From assembly GCF_009729855.1 (NCBI RefSeq), contig NZ_WODA01000006.1, positions 186,001 to 250,000 on the forward strand: a stretch of 64,000 bases of DNA, in the 5' to 3' direction. Source of the DNA: Agromyces luteolus. Lineage in GTDB: Bacteria; Actinomycetota; Actinomycetes; Actinomycetales; Microbacteriaceae. Shown piece by piece: positions 40,626-48,677 of the stretch. Numbering within the stretch: the first letter of the stretch is position 1; every line of letters begins with the position of its first letter. The notes below the pieces were generated by a model. It was not told where the DNA came from. It did no database searches and saw only the letters and a list, made by a program, of their open reading frames with translations. Made by a program: the position numbers and the translations under genes.

Positions 40626-41180
40626 TCAGATGATCAGGCTGGCGAGGCAGAGCTTCTGCGCCGCGGTGAATGCGCCCTCGCTGCAGGACGCGCCGTTGAG
40701 CGGCGGCACGGCGGGGACCGACGACGAAACGGACTCCGAACCACCAGGACCACCGTCGATGTCGTACATCAGAGTGAGCGTGTTGTTCTGGCTGTTCGGG
40801 GCTTCCTTGGTCACGATCGCGATCTGGGGGAACGTGGAGTTCGCCGGGACCACGAACGACGTCGCGGTGCCGACGCACGTGTCGAGGTTGACCACCGCGA
40901 CCCCACCGAGGTCGGCCCCGCCGAGCGTGGCGGACGTGATGGTGACGGTGATCGGCACGTTGAACGTGTTCTGGATGCTCGCCTTGAATGCGTAGCCCTT
41001 GTACGTGGAGTTCGAGTTGCCCGGCAGCTTGCAGCCGAGACCGGTGAGGGTGATGATGCCGGGCGATGCGGCGTACGCGGGGGTCGAGACGGCGAGCGCC
41101 ACGACCGGGACGGACCACGCCGCTGCCTTGGCGACGGTGCGCCGGCTGACGCCGGGACGCTGTTCTTCGAGGTCGCTCAT
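40626..41180 (-). CDS. Small Tat-type secreted protein of unknown function
   Basis: 184 residues from ATG 41180, with AGGAAGG upstream. The N-terminus carries a twin-arginine signal: SRRTVAKAAAWSVPVVALAVSTPAYA, with cleavage expected after AYA. The mature part of about 148 residues is rich in Thr, Ser, Val and Asn and predicted all-beta (YAFKASIQNTFNVPITVTITSATLGG). It has four cysteines (GCKL, DTCVG, SCSEG, KLCLA) that could form two disulfides outside the cell. I recognise no family. It is followed by its own terminator and preceded by the HPr-kinase-like gene in the same direction, so it may belong functionally to that cassette. Confidence 0.75.
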   Translation of the reverse strand: MSDLEEQRPGVSRRTVAKAAAWSVPVVALAVSTPAYAASPGIITLTGLGCKLPGNSNSTYKGYAFKASIQNTFNVPITVTITSATLGGADLGGVAVVNLDTCVGTATSFVVPANSTFPQIAIVTKEAPNSQNNTLTLMYDIDGGPGGSESVSSSVPAVPPLNGASCSEGAFTAAQKLCLASLII

Positions 41181-41201
41181 GACAGACCTTCCTATGCTGT
41201 G

Positions 41202-41232
41202 TGGGAAAAGATCTCGGTTTTCGGGTTTCCCA
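41202..41232. promoter_or_regulatory. Inverted repeat upstream of the secreted-protein gene
   Basis: TGGGAAA (41202-41208) and TTTCCCA (41226-41232) are exact complements; the surrounding GTGTGG and CAGCACAC continue the symmetry imperfectly. The position just upstream of the ribosome-binding site suggests an operator or leader structure. Confidence 0.5.
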
Positions 41233-41308
41233 GCACACTCTAAGGGTTTCGGGCCCTCGCCGTCGAGTCCCATAACACCCGCATTCGGGGGACGTACGTA
41301 ACAATCGC

Positions 41309-42460
41309 TCAGCTTCGGATGAGCAGGCTCGCGTCCTCCAAGCTGCGCAGCGCCTGGGAGATCACCCGGTCGACGTCCACGTCGGCGGGCGGTGCCGGGA
41401 GGTCCCTCTGCGCTGCCGTCTTCAGTTCGTCCTCCGTGAGCCCATCGGCCGCGAGCCAGAGGGCGGGCCCCACGCCGACGAGCACCGTGAGCCGCCCCGC
41501 CGCGAGCACGACGAGCGAGTCGTCGACGATCCTCGCGTCGGCGAACGTCCCCCGCCAGTACGCCCCCGGGCGGTCGCCGGCATCGGGAGTCGCTACCTCG
41601 GGGAGCACCCTCCCGTCGCAGTCGCAGCCGCGCTGCGACAGGTCGGCGACGTCCATCACCATCGGGGCGCTCTCGTCAACGGACCCCAGCAGGTCGTCGA
41701 CGATGCCCGGGATCGTCGACGCCTCGGAATACACGATCCGCCGCACACCGCCGGTCGAGCGGATCGTGTCGATCAGCGTTCCGAGCGGTCGATCGAGTGC
41801 GGAGAGGAAGCTCGACTGGGCGACGAGCTCCGGAAGCGCGTCGATGATCGGCACCGATTCGACGAACGGCTCCGCGACCTCAGGTCGCCGGTCGAGCAGG
41901 ACGAGGGCGGCGAGCTCGAGCTCGGCGTCCGGCAGCCCCTTGAGATCGAGTCCGGATGCGGGCTCGGTCGCCTTCACTCCCGCCTTCGTCCCGATGGACA
42001 GCGGCTTGCGGTACGGGATGACGGAACCGCCCGGTCGTATCGCGAGGGTCTCATCGGTCACGTAGCCGAAGGCGCGGCCGAACTCTCGGGCCGCCGTGGT
42101 CTTGCCCCGGCCGGAGGGGCCGACGAAGCCGATCACCCGGCCGTCGTCGAGCGTCACCGCGGCCGCGTGGAGCATCAGCGCTTCCCCGCGCAGCCCTCCG
42201 ATCGCCTCCAGGGTGACCTGCGACGTGATCCGCTGCGCGAGCGCCTCCGGGGAGTTGGCGCTGACCGTGAGGTCGCCGTTCGCCGGGTCGGAATCGCGAC
42301 GCACACCTGCGCGGAGCACGCGATCCGGTTCGCCGTCGCCGTCGTAGGCCAGGTCGGCCCAGTGCGCCGTGATGGCCGCCTGCTCGGCGTTGCTCAGCGA
42401 ATCGTCGAGCTCGATGCGGACGTGGCTCGACAGGGCGCGCACGTCGATGGCGGTGGACAT
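41309..42460 (-). CDS. HPr-kinase-like ATP-binding protein
   Basis: 383 residues from ATG 42460. The core is LMLHAAAVTLDDGRVIGFVGPSGRGKTTAAREFGRAFGYVTDETLAI, with the P-loop at about 114-121 and the LHAAAV strand and TDE motif typical of HPr kinase/phosphorylase-like proteins. The first 85 residues and the last 150 are family-specific, including a CDCDG pair. In other bacteria HprK-like proteins occur together with PqqD-like and nucleotidyltransferase-like partners in glycan loci (the HPr-rel-A type of system); all three occur here in a row. Its substrate is unknown. It may phosphorylate a small molecule, a glycan precursor or a protein. The PqqD gene precedes it by 62 bases. Confidence 0.75.
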   Translation of the reverse strand: MSTAIDVRALSSHVRIELDDSLSNAEQAAITAHWADLAYDGDGEPDRVLRAGVRRDSDPANGDLTVSANSPEALAQRITSQVTLEAIGGLRGEALMLHAAAVTLDDGRVIGFVGPSGRGKTTAAREFGRAFGYVTDETLAIRPGGSVIPYRKPLSIGTKAGVKATEPASGLDLKGLPDAELELAALVLLDRRPEVAEPFVESVPIIDALPELVAQSSFLSALDRPLGTLIDTIRSTGGVRRIVYSEASTIPGIVDDLLGSVDESAPMVMDVADLSQRGCDCDGRVLPEVATPDAGDRPGAYWRGTFADARIVDDSLVVLAAGRLTVLVGVGPALWLAADGLTEDELKTAAQRDLPAPPADVDVDRVISQALRSLEDASLLIRS

Positions 42461-42522
42461 GTCGGAAGCCTACCCGCCCGTCGCGGGCCCACAGCCGGTC
42501 GTTGCATGGTGCGACCGCGGCA

Positions 42523-42792
42523 TCACAGGTCGCCCGAGACCAGCAGGCCGAGGGTCACGAGTTCCGCGACGAAGCGCTCGACGTCCTCCCGGATCTCGTC
42601 GGGCTCGGTCCCCGTCGAGGCGGCGACCCGGTCGACGATCGTCGCCGCCGGCCCGCCGCAGGCCTCCGCCCAGATGAGCTCGGCCACACCGTCGAACACG
42701 ACGATCGGACCGGAGGGGAGCACGGCCGCGTAGCGGACGTCGTCCTGGACGAGCTGCGCCGTCGCCGCGGACGGCCGGTACGCCGGCGTCAT
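42523..42792 (-). CDS. PqqD-like protein (RRE-type chaperone)
   Basis: 89 residues from ATG 42792, which overlaps the stop of the nucleotidyltransferase gene (ATGA). Sequence features are RYAAVLPSGPIVVFDGVAELIWAEACGG, with the small three-strand start, followed by helices TIVDRVAASTGTEPDEIREDVERFVAELVTLGLLV. That is the PqqD fold, a recognition domain that in RiPP pathways holds a precursor peptide. In kinase-linked cassettes such domains probably present a substrate to a partner enzyme. No radical-SAM or cyclase gene is near, so a RiPP pathway is not supported. Confidence 0.8.
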   Translation of the reverse strand: MTPAYRPSAATAQLVQDDVRYAAVLPSGPIVVFDGVAELIWAEACGGPAATIVDRVAASTGTEPDEIREDVERFVAELVTLGLLVSGDL

Positions 42793-43667
42793 CGAGTGAC
42801 CCCCTGGCGACGCAGGCGCGCTCGCGCGGCGCGCACGGCCTCACGCGCCGCCACGGCCGGGCGACGCACGAACTCGACGACGATCTCCCATCGAGACGGG
42901 CGCCGTCCGAGACGGTGCGCGAGGTGATCGACGTTCACGAGCGGTGCGCGGCCCACGAGCCGTAGTCGGGTCCCCAGGTCGGGCGCCGCCTGGATCCGCG
43001 CCCACCACTCGAGGGACCGCGGGCCGCCCTGCGAGACGACCTTCCAGAGCAGGTACTCGCGGCGTCCGCGATAGCGCTCCAGGTCGCCCGTCGCCGCCGC
43101 AAAGGCGACCTCGGCGCGCAGCCGGGGGACCAACTCCTCCATCGCCGCGCGCTGCGCGGCATCCGCCTCGTCCCACACGACCGGGAGGTCGCGCCGACCG
43201 CCGCTCGCCGATCGAGCCGCGTTCAGTACCAGCAGCACGCGCTGCCCGGCGACGCTCGGCACCGAGCAGAGGACGCCGGCGATCTCGAGGCGGCCCCGGT
43301 CGCCCCAGAGCACATCGAAGGCCGCTGCCGGCTCCAGGCCGATCCCGGGGAAGTACCGGTGGACGTCGACGTACCCCCAGTCGGGGTGCAGGTAGGTCTG
43401 GGCGTGCCCGAACGGCGAACCGTTCGCGAACGTGCTGTAGAGGGACCATCCGGCTCGTCGCAGCGCGCCGTCGATCGCCGCGACCTGGTCGGGGCGCACC
43501 ATGACGTCGACGTCGGTGCCGAAGTGACCGGCCCGCAGCGTCGGATCGACGGCGGCGCCCTTGATGTGCAGGAGGTCGGCGCCGACCTCGTCGGCGACGT
43601 ACTGCACGGCGGCATGCCCGAACTGGAGGCGCACCTGAAGGGGCACGCTGACTCGAGACTCGTCCAC
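42789..43667 (-). CDS. Nucleotidyltransferase-fold protein of the kinase/PqqD cassette
   Basis: 292 residues from GTG 43667, behind GGAGGAG. The N-terminal part shows LLHIKGAAVDPTLRAGHFGTDVDVMVRPDQVAAIDGALRRAGW, the hG-xKG...DxDxxV pattern of the nucleotidyltransferase_5 family (polymerase-beta-like fold). HPDWGYVDVHRYFPGI gives a further acidic/histidine site, and a helical C-terminal half follows. Members occur in glycan loci with HprK-like and PqqD-like proteins. The transferred group and acceptor are unknown. First gene of the three-gene minus-strand unit. Confidence 0.75.
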   Translation of the reverse strand: MDESRVSVPLQVRLQFGHAAVQYVADEVGADLLHIKGAAVDPTLRAGHFGTDVDVMVRPDQVAAIDGALRRAGWSLYSTFANGSPFGHAQTYLHPDWGYVDVHRYFPGIGLEPAAAFDVLWGDRGRLEIAGVLCSVPSVAGQRVLLVLNAARSASGGRRDLPVVWDEADAAQRAAMEELVPRLRAEVAFAAATGDLERYRGRREYLLWKVVSQGGPRSLEWWARIQAAPDLGTRLRLVGRAPLVNVDHLAHRLGRRPSRWEIVVEFVRRPAVAAREAVRAARARLRRQGVTR

Positions 43668-43816
43668 GCTCCTCCGTCCTCCTCGATCAGCGTAGCGAGG
43701 CGGATGGTACGTCCGACTGTCCGCGCCGCGGGCGATGCCGGTCGAGCCGTCTAGATTGATCTCATCGCTCGCCGAGCCGGCGGCGAGGACGCTCCAGTCG
43801 GAGGGACCAGCCCGAG

Positions 43817-44881
43817 ATGACGCCCGCCGCCCCGCGACTCACGATCGCGACGATCGCCACGGGAGCCCCGATGGGGGCGCAGGCGTACCAGGAGCAGGTC
43901 GCGAGCCGCGCGGCATCCGCCCTCGCTGCCGTCGACGATCGGGAGTGGCGGTACCGGAGGCTCGTGTTCCGGTCGATGCGGTCGGAGCTCGACGGCAACC
44001 GGCGACTCCCGCTCGGCCGCGTCGCGCGGGCGTCGGTCGGGCAGCGGCGTGCGCTCGGGCGGGCGATCTACGGGGGCGACGCCGTCTCGCACCGCATGAA
44101 CCTCGAGCTGCCGCCGTCGCCGCACGGCGACGTCATCACGATCCACGACGTGGTCGCCTGGCGGTTCCCCGACGAGTCCGCAGCGGTGCCGGCGGCGATC
44201 GAGGAGGCGAGACGGGCCGCGGCGGTCATCTGCGTCTCCGAGTTCAGCGCGCACGAGGCCGTCGAGCTGCTCGGCATCAGCGAGCCCCACGTCGTGCACA
44301 ACGGCGTGGACCCGCGGTTCTTCGACGCGGCTCCGCTCGACGCGGCCGCGCGGCGGGCCCACGGACTGCCCGAGCGGTACGTGCTGCACGCGGGCGGCGC
44401 GACGCGACGCAAGAACCTCGAGGCGCTCGCCGAGGCCTGGCCGCTCGTGCACCGCGAGCGACCGGAGCTCGAGCTCCTGCTCGCCGGACCGCCGCACCCG
44501 ACCCGCACGGCGCTCTTCGACGGCATGCCAGGCACCCGACTCGTGGGGCGCCTGCCCGATGAGATCATGCCGGGGCTCGTCGCGAGCGCGGAGGTCGTGG
44601 TCGTGCCCTCGCTGTACGAGGGCTTCGGCCTTCCCGCGCTCGAGGCGATGGCCGCGAACGTGCCCGTCGTCGCCGCGGCGACGAGCTCCCTTCCCGAGGT
44701 CGTCGGCGGTGCCGGCATCCTCGTCGAACCCAACGGCGCCGCGATCGCCGGTGGCCTGCTGGATGCCACGGGCGGGTCGGACCTCGGGCCGCTCGTCTCG
44801 GCCGGGCGCGCCCGCGCCGGCGAGTTCACCTGGGAGCGCTGCGCGGAGGCGCACGCCCGGGTCTGGGCCGCGCTGGCCTGA
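43817..44881 (+). CDS. Family 4 glycosyltransferase
   Basis: 354 residues from ATG 43817. TIATIATGAPMGAQAYQEQ, VITIHDVVAWRFPDES, VICVSEFSAHEAVELLGI, VVHNGVDPRFF, VLHAGGATRRKNLEALAEAW and the E-x7-E motif YEGFGLPALEAMAANVPV identify a GT4 enzyme of the WbaZ/mannosyltransferase-like type. It is divergent from the nucleotidyltransferase/PqqD/kinase unit, with a 149-base promoter region between. It converges on a pyruvyl transferase gene. Confidence 0.87.
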   Translation: MTPAAPRLTIATIATGAPMGAQAYQEQVASRAASALAAVDDREWRYRRLVFRSMRSELDGNRRLPLGRVARASVGQRRALGRAIYGGDAVSHRMNLELPPSPHGDVITIHDVVAWRFPDESAAVPAAIEEARRAAAVICVSEFSAHEAVELLGISEPHVVHNGVDPRFFDAAPLDAAARRAHGLPERYVLHAGGATRRKNLEALAEAWPLVHRERPELELLLAGPPHPTRTALFDGMPGTRLVGRLPDEIMPGLVASAEVVVVPSLYEGFGLPALEAMAANVPVVAAATSSLPEVVGGAGILVEPNGAAIAGGLLDATGGSDLGPLVSAGRARAGEFTWERCAEAHARVWAALA

Positions 44882-44895
44882 GAGCCCGGGCGCGG

Positions 44896-45801
44896 CTATC
44901 CGCGACCCGCGAGCACGCGGAACGCACCGCCGGGGAACCGCGGGAGGTCGGGCAGCACGTCCGCCAACCGACCGATGGCGCGCTCGAGGTCGTCGCAGGA
45001 TCGCTCGACCTCCGCGCGCGGCGCGGCGGACGCGCCGGCCATCATGCCCTCGAGCCCGCGCGACTCGTCGAACTCCGTGAACCGGCTCGAGCCGGGGGTC
45101 ATCACCGACTCGTAGTCCCGGAACTTGAACGCGCCGCCGCTGAGCGGAGGCTCGAGCATCGTCCAGGTCGCCGGGATGCCGTACGCGTCGGCCGTGACGA
45201 GTCCGTGCAACGAGGTCGTGATCACGGCCTCGGCCGCCGCGATCTCGCGCACGACCCGCGCTGCGGGCTGGTGCACGTTCACGACGTGGACCCGGAGGCC
45301 CGCGGCATCCGCCATCGACATGAACGGTTCGTGCGACCGGTGGTGCCCGTGCGGCACGAGCGCGACGTCCCACCTCGGCTTCGGCCGCCGCGCGCGGCGC
45401 GCCACCAGGATGCCCGGGTCGCCGAGGGCGACGTCCGCGGGCGCCCCGATCAGGTCGCGGGTGAGGTGGCCGCGTACGGCGAGCACGGTCGCGTCCGGCA
45501 GCGGATGCGGCTTCCCGTACATGAGGCCGCTGCCCCAGATCGCGCCGTCGAAGTGCTCCGGGAGGAACTCGAGGATGCTGCCGACGCCCGCGAGGCGGGC
45601 CTTCGATGGCACGCGGTGCACGGGCGCGATGCCGTAGTCCGGGAGCAGCCAGGGCGTCAGGTCGTCGCCGAAGTTCGGATGGCCGTCCCACCAGGTGGCG
45701 GGGACGACGACGCCGCCGCGCCACATCGCGCTGCGCGTCGCTGCGGTCGCGAGCCGGCGCACCTGCCGCACGCGGCGTCGCCGCGGGGTCGAGTAGGTCA
45801 T
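44896..45801 (-). CDS. Polysaccharide pyruvyl transferase family protein
   Basis: 301 residues from ATG 45801, overlapping the stop of the upstream GT4 gene. WWDGHPNFGDDLTPWLL is the family N-terminal motif, followed by AIWGSGLMYG, VLAVRGHLTRDLI, VALGDPGILV and the C-terminal VITTSLHGLVTADAYGIPATW, with the conserved SLHG. Members transfer pyruvate ketal groups from phosphoenolpyruvate to sugars, giving acidic glycans. This is the shortest of three such proteins in the locus. Confidence 0.85.
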   Translation of the reverse strand: MTYSTPRRRRVRQVRRLATAATRSAMWRGGVVVPATWWDGHPNFGDDLTPWLLPDYGIAPVHRVPSKARLAGVGSILEFLPEHFDGAIWGSGLMYGKPHPLPDATVLAVRGHLTRDLIGAPADVALGDPGILVARRARRPKPRWDVALVPHGHHRSHEPFMSMADAAGLRVHVVNVHQPAARVVREIAAAEAVITTSLHGLVTADAYGIPATWTMLEPPLSGGAFKFRDYESVMTPGSSRFTEFDESRGLEGMMAGASAAPRAEVERSCDDLERAIGRLADVLPDLPRFPGGAFRVLAGRG

Positions 45802-47051
45802 GCCGTCTCCGCCGCTCGCCGATCGCGGGCGTCGTCGCCGTCGAGGATGCGGTCGTAGTCCGCGACGTACGCCTCGGCGACCCGCCGCCAGGTGAACTCG
45901 GGCACGCGGCGCCGCCCCGCGTCCACGAGTCGCGCCCGGAGCTCCCGGTCGTCGACGACGCGACGGATCGCCGAACGCAACGCGTCCACGTCGAGCGGAT
46001 CGACGAGCAGTCCGTCGACGCCGTCGACGACGAATCCGGGCGCACCGCCGCGTTCGGTCATCACGAGCGCGGCACCGGACCGCCAGGCCTCGAGCGCGAC
46101 GATGCCGAACGCCTCCGTCCGGCTCGGAACGACGACGGCCGTCGCTCCGGCCATGGCGTCGGCGACGGCCGTCGGGTCGAGTCGGCCGGCGAGCACGACG
46201 CGGCCGCCGAGTCCGTGTGCGTCGACGAGCGCCTCGAGGCGGGCCTGCTCCGGCCCGTCTCCGACGATGACGAGACGGATGTCGCCGCCGGCGGCGGCAT
46301 CGATCCCGTCGGGATCGGCCGGGCCGGCGCCAGAGCGCAGGCCGGCCATGGCGTCGATCAGCAGGTCGAACCCCTTCGTCCGGCCGAGCCGGCCGACCGC
46401 GAGGAGGTACTCGCCCTCGAACGGGCTCCGGCGGGCGTCGCCCGCCACGGCGAGATCGACCCCGTTCGGCACGACCTCACCGCCGATGAGCCCGAAGCGG
46501 GAGCGCAGGTCGTCGACGACGAAGGCCGACGGCGCCGTCACCGCCGCGGCCGCGGCGAGCGCGCGCCGCAGCGCGGCCCGAAGCAGCGCCGAGCGATCGT
46601 AGACCGCGCCGTCGTCGGCGACCGTCTCACCGTGCGACGTGACCATGAGCGGAAGGCGGGACCGGCGGTGGAGGGCGAGCGCGTAGACGCCGTTCGGGCC
46701 GAAGCAGTGGACGTGGACGAGGTCCGGACGGAATTCCGCGCGCGCGTCGGCCCAGCGCCGCCAAGCGCCGGGGTAGGCGCGAGCGAACCGCGCGATGCCG
46801 CCCGGGGACGCCGAGGGCAGCGGCGTCGGGAGGTAGCGGACCGTCACGCCGTCGAGCTCGCGCGTCACCGGACCGGTTCCGCGATCCACGCTCCACACCT
46901 CGACCGCGCAACCCTGGCCGATCAGCTCACGAGCGACCTGGCGCACGTGCTCCTCGACTCCGCCGACGTGCGGAGCGTACGAGGAGGTCACGAGCGCGAC
47001 GCGTCGCCTCCCCGCCGTCCGGGCGCGGCGGGGCGATCCCGATCCGCCCAC
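45798..47051 (-). CDS. Family 4 glycosyltransferase
   Basis: 417 residues from GTG 47051. VALVTSSYAPHVGGVEEHVRQVAREL is the classic GT4 start; then HVHCFGPNGVYALALHRR, VTSHGETVADDGAVY, VVPNGVDLAVAGDA, LAVGRLGRTKGFDLLIDAM and the E-x7-E motif TEAFGIVALEAWRSG. It lies three bases after the stop of the BY-kinase gene and overlaps the pyruvyl transferase, so kinase, transferase and pyruvyl transferase form one transcription unit together with the polymerase gene further upstream. Confidence 0.88.
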   Translation of the reverse strand: MGGSGSPRRARTAGRRRVALVTSSYAPHVGGVEEHVRQVARELIGQGCAVEVWSVDRGTGPVTRELDGVTVRYLPTPLPSASPGGIARFARAYPGAWRRWADARAEFRPDLVHVHCFGPNGVYALALHRRSRLPLMVTSHGETVADDGAVYDRSALLRAALRRALAAAAAVTAPSAFVVDDLRSRFGLIGGEVVPNGVDLAVAGDARRSPFEGEYLLAVGRLGRTKGFDLLIDAMAGLRSGAGPADPDGIDAAAGGDIRLVIVGDGPEQARLEALVDAHGLGGRVVLAGRLDPTAVADAMAGATAVVVPSRTEAFGIVALEAWRSGAALVMTERGGAPGFVVDGVDGLLVDPLDVDALRSAIRRVVDDRELRARLVDAGRRRVPEFTWRRVAEAYVADYDRILDGDDARDRRAAETA

Positions 47052-47054
47052 GCG

Positions 47055-48614
47055 TCAGCCGCGCTGGTCGGTCGGCGGTTCGGTGACGAACTCGTCCGAC
47101 TCCTCCGCCGCCGGCGCGCCCGCCGTGCGGGTCGCCTTCGAAGCGGGAGCCTTCCGGGAGGACGTCGGCGCGTCCGAGGGAGCCTCGGCGGTCGGCGTGT
47201 CCGGGTGCTTGGATTCCGCGTGCTTGGACGTGTAGTCGTGCCGGTACTCGTACGAGTAGGTCGCGGCATCCGCACCCCGGAGCGGCGACTTGTTCAGCAC
47301 GATGCCGAGTGCACGACCGCGCGCCTTCCGCAGCGTGTCGAGCGCCTTCTCGAGGAGGTCGTATGTCGTCTTCCCGAGCGTCACGACGATGAGGGCTCCG
47401 TCGGCCTGGTGGGTCAGCACCGCGCCGTCCGTCACGGGGAGGAGCGGCGGCGCGTCGATGATCACCGTCGCGTGCTTGGTGAGGTCTGCGAGCAGCGTGT
47501 GCATGCGCTCGGAGCCGAGCACCTCGCTCGGGTTCGGCGGAACGCTGCCCGCCGTCAGCACGAGGAGGTTGTTCGACTTCTCCGTGCGCTGGAGCACCTC
47601 GGAGAGGGCCGCGCGACCGGCGAGGACGTCGCTCAGCCCTGCGCCGCCGGGGAGCCCCATGGTCTTCGCGACCATCGATCGCCGCAGGTCGCCGTCGACG
47701 AGGACGACGGTGGTGCCGGCCGCTGCGAGCGTGAGCGCCAGGTTGCACGCGATCGTCGACTTGCCGTCGCCGGGCAGCGGACTCGTGACGACGATCGTCT
47801 TCGGCGGATGGTCGACGTCCATGAACTGGAGGTTCGTGCGCAGTGCTCGCAGCGCCTCGGAGACCGCGAAGGTGCCGTTCCTGCCCGTGCTGTTCGCGGC
47901 CGACGCGTCGACGAGCCGGTTCTTCTCGTCCATGCTCGGCACGAACGGGATCGTGCCGACGACCGCGACGCCGGTCTTCGCCTCGGTGTCCTCGGCGTTG
48001 CGGATGCGGCGGTCCGCCGCCGTCCGGATCATGGCGAACGCGATGCCGAAACCGAAGCCGAGGACGCCGCCGACGATCAGCGCGGTCTGCACGTCCGGGA
48101 AGGCCGGCTGGGTCGGGACCGAGGCGGACTCGCGCGAGATCACCGCGACGGGAGCTTCTCCGGACTCGCTGCTCTCGGACTCGACGCCTTCGATCACCGT
48201 GGCCATGGAACGGAGCCAGGCCTCGGCGAGCGCCTTCGCATCGGCTCCGGTCGACGCCTCGGCTGTCGCGTTCAGGATGGGCGTGTCGCTCGGGTTCGTC
48301 ACTTCAACCCGGTTGATCAGCTCCTCGGGGGTGGTCTCCAGTTCGAGCTCGTCGATCACGCCCTCCGCGACATCGGTCCATCCGGCGATGATCAGGTAGG
48401 ACGACACTCGCGAGCGAGCGACGCTGTCGCCGAGCGACATGCTGCCGACGTCGGTGCCCTGCCCGGTGGACTGCACGAGCCCGCTCGCCGACGCGACGTA
48501 GACCGGCGTCTGGAGCAGCGTCCAGCCGTAGCCGGCCCCCATGCCGACCGCCGTCATGAGCACGATCGCGATCCAGTGCCGGCGCAGGCCGCGGAGGTAG
48601 TCGCGCAGTTCCAA
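47055..48614 (-). CDS. Wzz-type co-polymerase fused to BY-kinase
   Basis: 519 residues from TTG 48614, supported by GGAGGT six bases upstream. Residues 14-35 and about 172-195 are the two membrane helices of a Wzz chain-length domain with an extracellular loop between. The cytoplasmic kinase has Walker A SPLPGDGKST near 281, Walker A' VVLVDGDLRRS and Walker B VIIDAPPLLPVTDG. The C-terminal tail carries a tyrosine cluster (YSYEYRHDY), the usual autophosphorylation sites, and ends in a Thr/Ser/Pro-rich stretch. Such proteins control polymer length and export. The phosphatase at 32 kb is the likely counterpart. Confidence 0.9.
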   Translation of the reverse strand: MELRDYLRGLRRHWIAIVLMTAVGMGAGYGWTLLQTPVYVASASGLVQSTGQGTDVGSMSLGDSVARSRVSSYLIIAGWTDVAEGVIDELELETTPEELINRVEVTNPSDTPILNATAEASTGADAKALAEAWLRSMATVIEGVESESSESGEAPVAVISRESASVPTQPAFPDVQTALIVGGVLGFGFGIAFAMIRTAADRRIRNAEDTEAKTGVAVVGTIPFVPSMDEKNRLVDASAANSTGRNGTFAVSEALRALRTNLQFMDVDHPPKTIVVTSPLPGDGKSTIACNLALTLAAAGTTVVLVDGDLRRSMVAKTMGLPGGAGLSDVLAGRAALSEVLQRTEKSNNLLVLTAGSVPPNPSEVLGSERMHTLLADLTKHATVIIDAPPLLPVTDGAVLTHQADGALIVVTLGKTTYDLLEKALDTLRKARGRALGIVLNKSPLRGADAATYSYEYRHDYTSKHAESKHPDTPTAEAPSDAPTSSRKAPASKATRTAGAPAAEESDEFVTEPPTDQRG

Positions 48615-48677
48615 GTGGACACCTCCGTGTCGTGCCGCTGTTCCGTTCGCACCGCCGGGGACAGTGAGCGAATTGCG

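Noticed and set aside
40626-43667. Lasso-peptide or other RiPP cluster (PqqD-like domain plus HPr-kinase-like protein)
   Set aside because: No cyclase, protease, radical-SAM enzyme or short precursor is present, and the neighbours are glycosyltransferases.
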